Shown here: positions 1 through 6,337 of the stretch, piece after piece | Layout of the letters: each line of letters opens with the position of its first letter | How positions within the stretch are numbered: position 1 is the stretch's first letter | Assembly (NCBI GenBank): GCA_030833605.1 | Contig: JAURGV010000083.1 | Span: 1 to 9,129 of the forward strand | DNA from: Rhodothermales bacterium | GTDB lineage: Bacteria; Bacteroidota; Rhodothermia; Rhodothermales; UBA10348 | Direction of reading: 5' to 3' | DNA: 9,129 bases | Translations under genes and position numbers: made by a program | Notes under the pieces: model-generated | Database searches by the model: none | What the model saw: the letters and a program-made list of their open reading frames with translations, nothing else | What the model was told of the DNA's origin: nothing

Positions 1-461
1 ATCATGAGGTCGGCCCATGAGATTTTATTACCGTATTTCTGCTTGATAGGCCACAACAAACGGCGGGCTTTGTCGAGGTTTCCATTGTCTGGCCAGCTAT
101 TTAAAGGCGCAAAACGCTGAGATCCTGATCCTGAACCCCCTCGGCCATCACCAATTCGGTAGGTACCTGCACTGTGCCACGCCATCCGGATGAACAGACC
201 ACCATAGTGTCCGTAATCGGCAGGCCACCATTCTTGCGAATCGGTCATCAAGGCATACAAATCCTTTTTGAGCGCCTTTACATCTAACGACTTGAGCTCT
301 GTGGTATAGTCGAAAGCCTCTCCCATGGGATTCGACAGGTTCGAATGCTGATGCAGCATTTTTAGGTTCAGTTGGTTTGGCCACCAATCGCTATTTGACG
401 TTCCAGTACCACTATTTTTTGTCATGCCGCCCGTAAAAGGGCACTTTCCTTTTTCGCTCAT
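1..461 (-). CDS. katG: Catalase-peroxidase KatG, N-terminal 153 codons (gene continues past left edge)
   Basis: Bifunctional haem catalase-peroxidase that removes hydrogen peroxide. The frame opens at ATG (461-459), reads MSEKGKCPFTGG, and stays open to base 1. The segment 'LFIRMAWHSAGTYR' carries the distal haem residues Arg92, Trp95 and His96; in the family this Trp forms the Met-Tyr-Trp adduct needed for catalase activity. It is followed by GRGG and then QRFAPLNSWPDN, LDKARRLLWPIKQKYG and ISWADLM, all typical of KatG. Full-length KatG is about 720-750 residues, so roughly a fifth is visible. The loop after GRGG reads SGSGSQRF where E. coli has AGRGQQRF. The gene is divergent from the MarR regulator at 631, with a shared 169-bp intergenic region. 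I see no convincing OxyR or PerR box there. Identification is very secure. Confidence 0.97.
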   Translation of the reverse strand, partial: MSEKGKCPFTGGMTKNSGTGTSNSDWWPNQLNLKMLHQHSNLSNPMGEAFDYTTELKSLDVKALKKDLYALMTDSQEWWPADYGHYGGLFIRMAWHSAGTYRIGDGRGGSGSGSQRFAPLNSWPDNGNLDKARRLLWPIKQKYGNKISWADLM

Positions 462-593
462 TGTGCGTCCCGTAAGTCCGTTAGAATCATTTGTGTATGC
501 TTACTCCTATGATCGTTATGGGATGCTTGTGGGGCAATGGATACCTCCATTCATTACTCAATATTCATTCTTTTGAACTTTTTTTGTTCCAGG

Positions 594-626
594 TATTGAC
601 AACGTGTGTTATAACACGTATTATTG
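594..626 (+). promoter_or_regulatory. Promoter of the MarR-family regulator
   Basis: TTGACA (596-601) is followed after 17 bases by TATTAT (619-624), a near-ideal sigma70-like pair. Read with the Bacteroidota consensus, TTG (596-598) is followed after 20 bases by TATTATTG (619-626), one mismatch from TAnnTTTG. A start about 7 bases after the -10 box would fall at or next to the ATG at 631, so the mRNA may be leaderless or nearly so. An in-frame TGA at 625-627 excludes a start codon further upstream. The palindromic operator sits between the two boxes, as expected for repression by steric block. This is prediction only. Confidence 0.6.
602..619. promoter_or_regulatory. Candidate MarR-type operator (single box)
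   Basis: GTGTTATAACAC (606-617) is a perfect 12-bp palindrome. It lies inside a slightly offset larger repeat with arms ACGTG (602-606) and CACGT (615-619), between the -35 and -10 boxes of the regulator gene. The same motif recurs twice ahead of yceI. MarR proteins usually bind short palindromes in their own promoters, so autoregulation is inferred. Confidence 0.7.
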
Positions 627-630
627 AAGT

Positions 631-1095
631 ATGAAAACAGCTACCATCACAAAATCGAATGCGAAAGCGACCTCTTCTCGAATTGAAGAAGAGGTTTCGC
701 TACAGATTTTGCGTACGGCAAGTGATCTTGAGCATGCGTCTGCCGATTACTTTAAGTCTTTCGGACTGACCATGACGCAATACAATGTTTTGCGCATTCT
801 TAGAGGCGCAGGACCAGATGGCCTTTGTCGAAATGAGGTGCGAGATCGAATGCTAGCCCCGGTTCCGGATGCGACGCGTTTGATTGATCGCCTAATCGCG
901 GCTGGATATGCTAGAAAAGACAGCAATCCGGACGACAAAAGGTACACGACCGCCCGGATCACTCCACAAGGCCTAGCATTGCTTGCCGAGATGGATGAGC
1001 CGGTACTTGAAATGCACCGGTCCCAGTTAAACCAACTGTCTAGAACAGAACTAGAGCAACTAGTAAAACTGCTTAAAACAGTCGGGAATAGCTAA
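631..1095 (+). CDS. MarR-family winged-helix transcriptional regulator
   Basis: A 154-residue protein of normal MarR length. The core winged helix runs roughly from residue 46 (LTMTQYNVLRIL) to 118. The recognition-helix region is PDATRLIDRLIAAGYARK, and the wing has the conserved Asp-x-Arg pattern in NPDDKRYTTARITPQG. Helices at both ends (about 17-45 and 122-150) would form the dimer interface. The only cysteine is Cys66, in helix 2 of the DNA-binding domain. The N-terminal redox cysteine of OhrR-type sensors is absent, so a peroxide-sensing OhrR role is not supported. The gene lies 73 bp ahead of yceI in the same direction, and both have matching palindromes upstream. The likely role is a ligand-responsive repressor of itself and yceI; the ligand is unknown. 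The first 16 residues are rich in Lys, Ser and Thr and probably flexible. Confidence 0.92.
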   Translation: MKTATITKSNAKATSSRIEEEVSLQILRTASDLEHASADYFKSFGLTMTQYNVLRILRGAGPDGLCRNEVRDRMLAPVPDATRLIDRLIAAGYARKDSNPDDKRYTTARITPQGLALLAEMDEPVLEMHRSQLNQLSRTELEQLVKLLKTVGNS

Positions 1096-1117
1096 CAACT
1101 TTTTTTTGAAACAATAG

Positions 1118-1143
1118 GTGTTACAACACGTATGTTATAACAC
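1118..1143. promoter_or_regulatory. Candidate MarR-type operator (double box) upstream of yceI
   Basis: Two palindromes lie side by side: GTGTTACAACAC (1118-1129) and TGTTATAACA (1133-1142), with centres 14 bp apart. Bases 1118-1133 match 606-621 at 15 of 16 positions, and 1128-1143 match 602-617 at 15 of 16. Each half therefore resembles the single box upstream of the regulator. TTGAAA (1106-1111) followed by TATGTTAT (1131-1138) is a possible but loosely spaced promoter overlapping the boxes. Confidence 0.7.
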
Positions 1144-1168
1144 ACACAATAAACAAACGAAGAAAAAA

Positions 1169-1723
1169 ATGAACACAGCAACTGAAACCAAAACAACTTG
1201 GCAAATCGATCCAGCTCACACCCAGGTGGAGTTCGTGGTCAAACACATGGTATTTGCTAAAGTCCGCGGACGCTTCGCCAATTTCGAAGGACAAATCGAA
1301 TTAGGTCCTGAAGGCGATTTAGTAAACGGCCAGATTTCTGCTCAAATTGAAACGGCTAGCCTCAACACATCGCAAGCGCAACGTGATGAGCACCTTCGCT
1401 CCGGAGATTTCTTCAATTCAGAAGTGTTTCCTCACATGACCTTCCAAAGCACGACGATTCAGCGCGTTTCTGAAGACAAACTCATCGTGCGTGGCGATTT
1501 GACCATCCGCGACGTTACTAAAGAAGTAGCGCTTGATGTGATTGAAACAGGCACAGGAATTGACCCTTGGGGTAACCTTCGCTTCGGACTTACCGCATCC
1601 GGCAAAATCGATCGCAGTGAATTCGGCTTGACCTGGAACCAAGCACTAGAAGCAGGTGGCGTCCTGGTAGGAAATGACGTAAACCTAGTTCTTGAAGTGC
1701 AAGCTGTTTCTCAAGAAGCCTAA
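1169..1723 (+). CDS. YceI-family protein (polyisoprenoid-binding lipocalin-like fold), cytoplasmic
   Basis: A 184-residue YceI-domain protein covering the whole family fold. It begins WQIDPAHTQVEFVVKHM and continues through VRGRFANFEG, RDEHLRSGDFFNSEVFPHMTF, VRGDLTIRDVTKEVALDV, DPWGNLRFGLTASGKIDR and EFGLTWN. Characterised members form a lipocalin-like barrel that binds isoprenoid or similar lipids. E. coli YceI is periplasmic, but this protein has no signal peptide and should be cytoplasmic. The start at ATG 1169 was chosen because it follows the A-rich AAACGAAGAAAAAA leader and gives a family-typical N-terminus. A GTG at 1118 would extend the frame by 17 codons, but it lies inside the operator and encodes a residue string unlike the family. 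Expression is probably controlled by the upstream MarR protein. The physiological ligand cannot be told from sequence. Confidence 0.93.
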   Translation: MNTATETKTTWQIDPAHTQVEFVVKHMVFAKVRGRFANFEGQIELGPEGDLVNGQISAQIETASLNTSQAQRDEHLRSGDFFNSEVFPHMTFQSTTIQRVSEDKLIVRGDLTIRDVTKEVALDVIETGTGIDPWGNLRFGLTASGKIDRSEFGLTWNQALEAGGVLVGNDVNLVLEVQAVSQEA

Positions 1724-1760
1724 TGCCGTCAATATGCGCCTTTCGGACTCGAAGCAGAAG

Positions 1761-1778
1761 CCCGATTTTCGGATCGGG
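1761..1778. other. Hairpin in the convergent intergenic region
   Basis: CCCGAT (1761-1766) and ATCGGG (1773-1778) form a 6-bp stem with a 6-base loop between the convergent ends of yceI (1723) and the gene ending at 1837. Neither strand has a T-run after it, so a classical intrinsic terminator is doubtful. The rest of 1724-1836 has a short direct repeat (CATGAAC at 1802-1808 and 1814-1820) and no gene that I would support. Confidence 0.35.
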
Positions 1779-1836
1779 TGGAGCTTCGCGTTCCGGGAGC
1801 ACATGAACCGCGGCATGAACGGGGTGAGGGCAGGAA

Positions 1837-2976
1837 TCAGTTCAACGAAAAATCGCTTGGAAGAATTTCGCAAAGACGTTCCCACTCCCAATACCCGAAA
1901 CGCTTCAGTAAATACGCGCCGTACTCGTTCCCATACTGATCAATTATGGCATAGTCGCCATTCAAACTGAGCCACGAATTTTGCGTTCTTCGCTCTCTCA
2001 AACGCCCCGTTTGAAACTCCATTTCGTCTCGCTCTCGCAGGCCCATTTGGTCTTGGTACAATCGATACGCCATAGATTCCGATTCCAATTGGTAGGAAAT
2101 AGCTAGCGTTCTCGGAAAATAGATGCGCCATGTGGGAATCGTTGGGTCGGCAAACTCAACAGTGACATATTTATCAGGATTCGGAGCCACTTTGTGTTCT
2201 ATGGAATAGCCGGGACGTTCCGTAGTGGCCACAAAAAAACCTTTTTTATTGGTTTCACCCCGCGCTAGGGCGACCAAAAACTGCCGGACCGAGCCGTTAT
2301 ACGCATCTCGCCGATTTGCAACCCACTTTTGTTCTTCAGATTCGTTTTGTGGCGCTAATTCCTCAAAATGTAAATTCCCTTCCCACATCACGGTGGTTTC
2401 AGAACCGAAAAATTTGGGTTGGTGCAACTCCACCAGATAGCCCAGGGCCTTATTTTCAAACCGAAAAGGCTCTCTCGAGGTAGCCGAAATCTCCCGGTCT
2501 ACGTTGTCGTATACGAGTGACAGTTTCTCGGGATTTAAAATGGTGCAATCCTTTGAATTATCGGTCGTGCTAAACACCAGGCGCTCAAATCTAGCCAACG
2601 TGCTAAGCCATTCGGCATTTGATTCGGTTATGGTGACCTCCTCCAGCAAATAGGTGGCTGGGACCAACTCAAAACGCAGCGTTGTATTCGCGATGTCCGT
2701 TTCATTTAAAACACGCGATTCCGTGTTAAAACCAACCATTGAAACGGTAATTTCATAGGAAAGCATCCGTCCGGGAACGCGGAACTCAAACGAACCATCG
2801 TTCAGCGTGGCAGCTCCGAGTGTTGATCCCGTAAGAAACACGTTTGCACCGGGTAGAGGAGACTGATTTTGCTGCTCCAATACGCGACCTCGCACCCAAA
2901 CGTACTCAATGTCTTGGGCATGCAAAGGCATCCACCATACAAACAATAGGAATATGACCGTCAGAATTCGATTCAT
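1837..2976 (-). CDS. Secreted carboxypeptidase-regulatory-like (CarboxypepD_reg) domain protein
   Basis: A 379-residue protein. Residues 1-20 form a signal peptide (MNRILTVIFLLFVWWM, then PLHA before QD). Residues about 26-110 are a carboxypeptidase-regulatory-like beta-sandwich: VRGRV, PLPGANVFLTGS, GAATLNDGSFEFRVPG, and YEITVSMVGFNTES. This domain is common at the N-terminus of Bacteroidota envelope proteins, including SusC/TonB receptors. No TonB box, plug or beta-barrel follows. Instead there is a 260-residue region with no family I can name, rich in aromatic residues and charged strands (for example RFENKALGYLVELHQPKF). This architecture recurs in the group as an uncharacterised periplasmic or outer-membrane-associated protein. 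The gene starts 42 bp after the SDR gene and is probably co-transcribed with it. The start is well placed in front of the signal peptide. Function is unknown. Confidence 0.85.
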   Translation of the reverse strand: MNRILTVIFLLFVWWMPLHAQDIEYVWVRGRVLEQQNQSPLPGANVFLTGSTLGAATLNDGSFEFRVPGRMLSYEITVSMVGFNTESRVLNETDIANTTLRFELVPATYLLEEVTITESNAEWLSTLARFERLVFSTTDNSKDCTILNPEKLSLVYDNVDREISATSREPFRFENKALGYLVELHQPKFFGSETTVMWEGNLHFEELAPQNESEEQKWVANRRDAYNGSVRQFLVALARGETNKKGFFVATTERPGYSIEHKVAPNPDKYVTVEFADPTIPTWRIYFPRTLAISYQLESESMAYRLYQDQMGLRERDEMEFQTGRLRERRTQNSWLSLNGDYAIIDQYGNEYGAYLLKRFGYWEWERLCEILPSDFSLN

Positions 2977-3018
2977 TCTTGTTTGGTCCGATTAACCTCT
3001 CGCACTTATGAGCCTAGG

Positions 3019-4470
3019 TCATTTAGTGCTTTTCTCGGCTTTTCGTCCAATTTTTTTGAGCATCCCAGGAAATATGAACCGGTGAGGTATCGAAAACAAG
3101 TACCAGTACATTAACCCGAGAACACCTTTGGGTTCATAGTAGGCCGTTTGAGCAATCGAGGTTTGGGTTTCGTTCACCGGAGAAATAATAAATTCCAACC
3201 AGGCCAAGCCCGGCACCTTCATCTCTGCCCTCAACAAGAGGTACGTCGGAGCTTCTACGCGCTCAACGCGCCAAAAATCAATGGTATCACCCGACTGAAG
3301 CACTCGCTTGCTCCGTCGACTTTTTCGCATTCCAACCCCGCCAATCAGGGTGTCCACCAGGCCTCTCATTTTCCACAAAGTATCGGCATAAAGCCAACCG
3401 GTATCCCCCCCGAGACCCGAAATGACCTCAAAAACAGCTGAAGGCGCGGCTGAAACGACAATCGTGGTTTTCTCGGTAATGAGATTCTCTGATTTATCCA
3501 GTGTGGTATAGACTTGATTGTCCGCTACACCGGAAGAAACGGAACCGCTCCAATACGTTTCGACATCGTCCACATCAAACCGATCAAGTGCCCGGGAAAC
3601 GGCGACGGTATAGCTCTCTGGTTGAATGTCAAAAAGGGTAAGGGCGTCCGGTTGGGTAACGATCACTTCATTGTCGAGGCCATCAATCAGCAATCGAGCG
3701 ATTTTTGTATTAATGGGGGTAACCAAGCCCACCCAAAGTGATGAAAGCCTAGGTGTTAACACCGGAACGCGTACAATAGGCCGCTTAAGCTTGCGAAGAG
3801 CGGCATATTTGGTAAACATGTCGGCATACGAAAGCACTTCAGAACCACCTATTTCAATGATTCGATCGCAACTTTTAGGCGTTGAAAGGGCCAGTACCAA
3901 GTACTGCAAAACGTCCCGGATGCTAATGGGCTGCGTTCTCGTTAGAACCCATTTGGGGGTAATTAGAATCGGGACCCGTTCGGTGAGGTATCGCACCAAT
4001 TCGAACGATAAACTCCCCGAGCCAACAATGACACCAGCCCTGAACTCGGTAACGCTGATGCCAGACGAGCGCAGGGCTTCCCCTGTTTTAACCCGACTGC
4101 TTAAGTGTTTGGATGTTTTTTCGGAAGTGGGTTCAATCCCTCCCAAATAAATGATGCGACCTACCCCTTGCGTTTTCGCAGCCTGACTGAAATTTCGAGC
4201 CGCACGCTCTTCTGTTGACTCCAGGTCCTGTTGATTTCCGCCAAGCGAATGGATCAAATAATAAGCCACATCGATCCCCGAGAGGTTGCCCGCTAAGGAG
4301 CCTCCTTCAAGCACATCCGCTTCAACGATCTCGACTTGGGATTTCCACCATTTATCGGGCATACGGGACGCATCCCGGACCAAGCATCGAACCTCGTGTC
4401 CACCATGTAATAACTCAGGAATTAGACGTCCGCCAACATATCCGGTGGCGCCGGTGACCAAAATCTTCAA
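3019..4470 (-). CDS. YbjT-like SDR-family NAD(P)-binding protein with C-terminal DUF2867 domain
   Basis: About 483 residues, close to E. coli YbjT (476), which it resembles throughout. The N-terminal half is an atypical short-chain dehydrogenase fold with the dinucleotide motif GATGYVGG, then VAYYLIHSLGG, RIIYLGGIEP, VTEFRAGVIVGSGS, and PKWVLTRTQPISI. At the place of the YxxxK active site it has SSRVK, so the Tyr is replaced by Ser. The C-terminal half (from about VVSAAPSAVFEVISGLGG) is a DUF2867/SRPBCC-like domain ending GVLGLMYWYLFSIPHRFIFPGM. There is no signal peptide. No ATG precedes the Rossmann motif in frame: the options are TTG at 4470 (giving MKILVTGATGYVGG) or TTG at 4509, just after an in-frame TGA. 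I chose 4470 because family members start directly before this motif. It heads a two-gene operon with the secreted protein at 1837-2976. The substrate is unknown. Confidence 0.87.
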   Translation of the reverse strand: MKILVTGATGYVGGRLIPELLHGGHEVRCLVRDASRMPDKWWKSQVEIVEADVLEGGSLAGNLSGIDVAYYLIHSLGGNQQDLESTEERAARNFSQAAKTQGVGRIIYLGGIEPTSEKTSKHLSSRVKTGEALRSSGISVTEFRAGVIVGSGSLSFELVRYLTERVPILITPKWVLTRTQPISIRDVLQYLVLALSTPKSCDRIIEIGGSEVLSYADMFTKYAALRKLKRPIVRVPVLTPRLSSLWVGLVTPINTKIARLLIDGLDNEVIVTQPDALTLFDIQPESYTVAVSRALDRFDVDDVETYWSGSVSSGVADNQVYTTLDKSENLITEKTTIVVSAAPSAVFEVISGLGGDTGWLYADTLWKMRGLVDTLIGGVGMRKSRRSKRVLQSGDTIDFWRVERVEAPTYLLLRAEMKVPGLAWLEFIISPVNETQTSIAQTAYYEPKGVLGLMYWYLFSIPHRFIFPGMLKKIGRKAEKSTK

Positions 4471-4525
4471 TTCATCGACCGATTGAATAGTAAAAAGCGC
4501 TCCTTGCAATCAATGCCCAATTAGA

Positions 4526-4545
4526 AGGGTTCAAATCCAAACCCT
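4526..4545. promoter_or_regulatory. Inverted repeat in divergent intergenic region
   Basis: AGGGTT (4526-4531) and AACCCT (4540-4545) are perfect 6-bp arms around an 8-base spacer, between the divergent SDR and outer-membrane-protein genes. Position suggests an operator shared by both promoters, but no repeat partner elsewhere in the window supports this. I could not assign clear promoter boxes in 4471-4685. Confidence 0.3.
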
Positions 4546-4685
4546 CCTACCTCAAACGTACTCCATGGGCGAGTAAGGATGCAAACCAAGAGATGAATAG
4601 ATTTTTTCGTATCGTGATCCGGAACCCACTACGCGTTTTTAATCTGCATTTTTTCGCATCGCAAGATAACGATTGCCTCCTGCCT

Positions 4686-5240
4686 ATGTTGAAACACAAA
4701 CAATGGTTCATTGGTTTAGGAATTCTGGGCCTAATGGTCCTTCCGGCTTCTACGGGTTACGCCCAGCAATCCACCTTAGATGTTGGCATTAGGATTCAAA
4801 AATCGGCTAGTTTTTATTTCGAAAATGGCGTTAGCGCAGTCTATTCGGACCAACGAGTGTTACCGGATCGACTGTTTCTGGGGGCAAGCTTTGTTTCTTC
4901 CCGTTTTGGATCGGCCCTTGGGTCAAACGCCATTAAGCAAGACACCTTTCTTCTTTCCGCCGCGTGGTACCTTCGACAATCAAAGTCGATCAGACCGTTT
5001 GGCCAGATCAATGTCGGCTTCTTCCGAGCGGATTACGAAGAAGAAGTGTTTGATGTCCTGCCCAACACCGCATTCATATTAACTCCGGAAATCGGATTGC
5101 GGGTTAAGGCGGCGTTACCGCTCAGTGTTGCGGTGTCCGCCGGATACAATTTGTCGTCGGGCAACGGCGAAAGCGGACCCGGGACGCTCTACCCAGTTTT
5201 CGTGCAGCTAACTACGTCTTGGAGAATAGTAACCCCATGA
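4686..5240 (+). CDS. Small outer-membrane beta-barrel protein
   Basis: A 184-residue exported protein. Residues 1-26 form a signal peptide (MLKHKQWFIGLGILGLMVLP, then ASTGYA before QQ). The mature part of about 160 residues is made of alternating hydrophobic strands with aromatic belts (SASFYFENGVSAVYS, RLFLGASFVSSRFG, DTFLLSAAWYLR, IRPFGQINVGFFRADY, FILTPEIGLRVKAAL, LSVAVSAGYNLSSG, YPVFVQLTTSWRIV), consistent with about eight strands of an OmpA/OmpW-size barrel. I cannot name a specific family. An upstream in-frame ATG at 4593 would bury the signal peptide behind 31 extra residues, so 4686 is preferred. The last four bases, ATGA, overlap the start of the hydrolase lipoprotein gene. The two are therefore likely translationally coupled and may act together in the envelope. 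Confidence 0.8.
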   Translation: MLKHKQWFIGLGILGLMVLPASTGYAQQSTLDVGIRIQKSASFYFENGVSAVYSDQRVLPDRLFLGASFVSSRFGSALGSNAIKQDTFLLSAAWYLRQSKSIRPFGQINVGFFRADYEEEVFDVLPNTAFILTPEIGLRVKAALPLSVAVSAGYNLSSGNGESGPGTLYPVFVQLTTSWRIVTP

Positions 5241-6169
5241 AAAAACCATTCTACCTGCTCGCGTTGCTGATCCTACTTGCATCCTGTGACAGCACCCCAG
5301 ACATTCAAGACGAGTTCCTAGACGGCGAAATCGTATTTGACGCCTCCATTGCACACCCAGAGGACTATCTCCAGTCCATCGCGAATCCCAATCCCTCCGC
5401 GCAAGACGCTTCCAAACCCGTTTTCATAGCGATTCACGGCTATTCGGCGTCCACGTTCGAATGGGATGAGTTTAGAGCTTTCTCTGCCAATCGAAACGAC
5501 TATTACGTTTCACAAGTGCTTTTGGGCGGCCACGGAATGACCTACGACGATTTCAAAAAAGCATCGTGGAAAACGTGGCAGGCTTCCATTAAAGAAGAAT
5601 TTGAACGGCTCGTAGCCGCTGGTTATTCCCGTATTAATTTTGTGGGCTCTTCTACAGGTGGCGCATTGCTCATCGAGATGCTGGCGTCAGGCTATTTCGA
5701 CGGAAAGACGGCCCCAGGCCACTTCTTTTTGGTTGACCCTATCATTATTCCTTCCTCCAAAATCCTCTCCATCATTCCTTTGATGGGACCCGTACTGGGG
5801 TATGCCGAAGCCGACAACACCACGGATGAGGACCGATATTGGTATCATTTTCGCCCCCAAGAAACGCTTCAGGAGCTACTCGAAGTGACGGTACGAGCTC
5901 GAAAACAGCTGGAGGATGGCGTTACCCTACCCAGCGGTACTTCTATGAAAGTGTATAAATCGATCAAGGACGCAACCGCCGATCCAGCAAGCGCCGTGTT
6001 GATCTACAAAGGGATGAAAACAAGCTCAGGAGGCCCAATTGACGTGGAAATGGTTGAATCCAATCTTCACGTGTTTACTCGCCTTGCTCTCCGATCGGGG
6101 ACGGGTGCTTCCGATATTGCAACCCAACTACGGACGTTTAATGATATCGTAACGCGTGGGCTGAACTAG
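5237..6169 (+). CDS. Alpha/beta-hydrolase lipoprotein (carboxylesterase/lipase-like)
   Basis: A 310-residue lipoprotein. MKKPFYLLALLILLASC is a lipoprotein signal peptide with lipobox LASC and lipidated Cys17. The mature N-terminus (DSTPDIQDEF) is acidic. The alpha/beta-hydrolase core begins at FIAIHGYSAS (residues 63-72, oxyanion HG motif), then LLGGHG (95-100). The nucleophile elbow is GSSTG (137-141) with Ser139. Probable remaining triad residues are Asp245 (KDATADP) and His278 (NLHVFTRL). The order and spacing fit esterases and monoacylglycerol-lipase-like enzymes; the substrate is not predictable. The start at ATG 5237 overlaps the stop of the preceding gene and places the signal peptide at the very N-terminus. 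An upstream TTG (5219) would add six residues before it and is not favoured. The 3' end overlaps the convergent small membrane protein gene by four bases. Confidence 0.9.
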   Translation: MKKPFYLLALLILLASCDSTPDIQDEFLDGEIVFDASIAHPEDYLQSIANPNPSAQDASKPVFIAIHGYSASTFEWDEFRAFSANRNDYYVSQVLLGGHGMTYDDFKKASWKTWQASIKEEFERLVAAGYSRINFVGSSTGGALLIEMLASGYFDGKTAPGHFFLVDPIIIPSSKILSIIPLMGPVLGYAEADNTTDEDRYWYHFRPQETLQELLEVTVRARKQLEDGVTLPSGTSMKVYKSIKDATADPASAVLIYKGMKTSSGGPIDVEMVESNLHVFTRLALRSGTGASDIATQLRTFNDIVTRGLN

Positions 6170-6330
6170 CTGGAAGAGGTCGCTGAAGAATCGGGAGCAC
6201 TGGTTACGTGGAGTGTAGAAGTCGCGATCTTCCGTCCCTGTCGGAGTCCTACAAGAATGAGGGCCACCGCAGCGATCAAAATCAGGAAGATGCTATTTAA
6301 TAAAGGCTCAAGATGACTTGAAAGCCTCAT
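6166..6330 (-). CDS. Small single-span membrane protein (54 aa), third gene of the MFS-cupin operon
   Basis: A 54-residue frame starting at ATG 6330 and ending TAG 6168-6166. It starts only 7 bases after the cupin stop codon, in the same direction, as in a tight operon. The N-terminus MRLSSHLEPLLN is amphipathic. Residues about 13-29 (SIFLILIAAVALILVGL) form one strong transmembrane helix, followed by the basic stretch RQGRK. This charge pattern predicts the N-terminus outside and the C-terminus inside. The tail is low-complexity and rich in Ser, Thr and Ala. Its stop overlaps the stop of the convergent hydrolase gene in the four bases CTAG. No family is recognised. The gene is too short for many gene finders. 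The main doubt is whether it is translated; hydrophobic organisation and operon spacing argue for it. Confidence 0.6.
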   Translation of the reverse strand: MRLSSHLEPLLNSIFLILIAAVALILVGLRQGRKIATSTLHVTSAPDSSATSSS

Positions 6331-6337
6331 TCTAGGA

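Larger units (their letters stand above)
462..630. promoter_or_regulatory. Divergent intergenic region katG / marR
   Basis: This 169-bp region separates the divergent starts of katG (461) and the MarR regulator (631). The right end holds the regulator promoter and operator described separately. The left end must hold the katG promoter, but I could not pick a convincing -33/-7 pair on the minus strand. No coding potential was seen. Confidence 0.6.

Noticed and set aside
631..1095. OhrR-type organic peroxide sensor, given the katG neighbour
   Set aside because: The N-terminal redox cysteine of OhrR is missing; the single Cys66 is in the DNA-binding domain.
1118..1168. GTG start that would lengthen the YceI protein by 17 residues
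   Set aside because: It lies inside the palindromic operator, encodes residues unlike the family, and an A-rich leader precedes the ATG at 1169.
1692..1970. Plus-strand frame of about 92 codons across the end of yceI and the next gene
   Set aside because: It overlaps two well-supported genes on both sides and has no family character; most likely chance.
3626..4150. Long plus-strand frame inside the SDR gene
   Set aside because: It lies wholly antisense to a gene with strong family motifs and has no recognisable domain.
4593..4685. ATG at 4593 as start of the barrel protein
   Set aside because: It would place 31 residues in front of a clear signal peptide that starts at 4686.
5219..5236. 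TTG at 5219 as start of the hydrolase lipoprotein
   Set aside because: ATG 5237 directly precedes the lysine-rich lipoprotein signal and gives a standard ATGA overlap.
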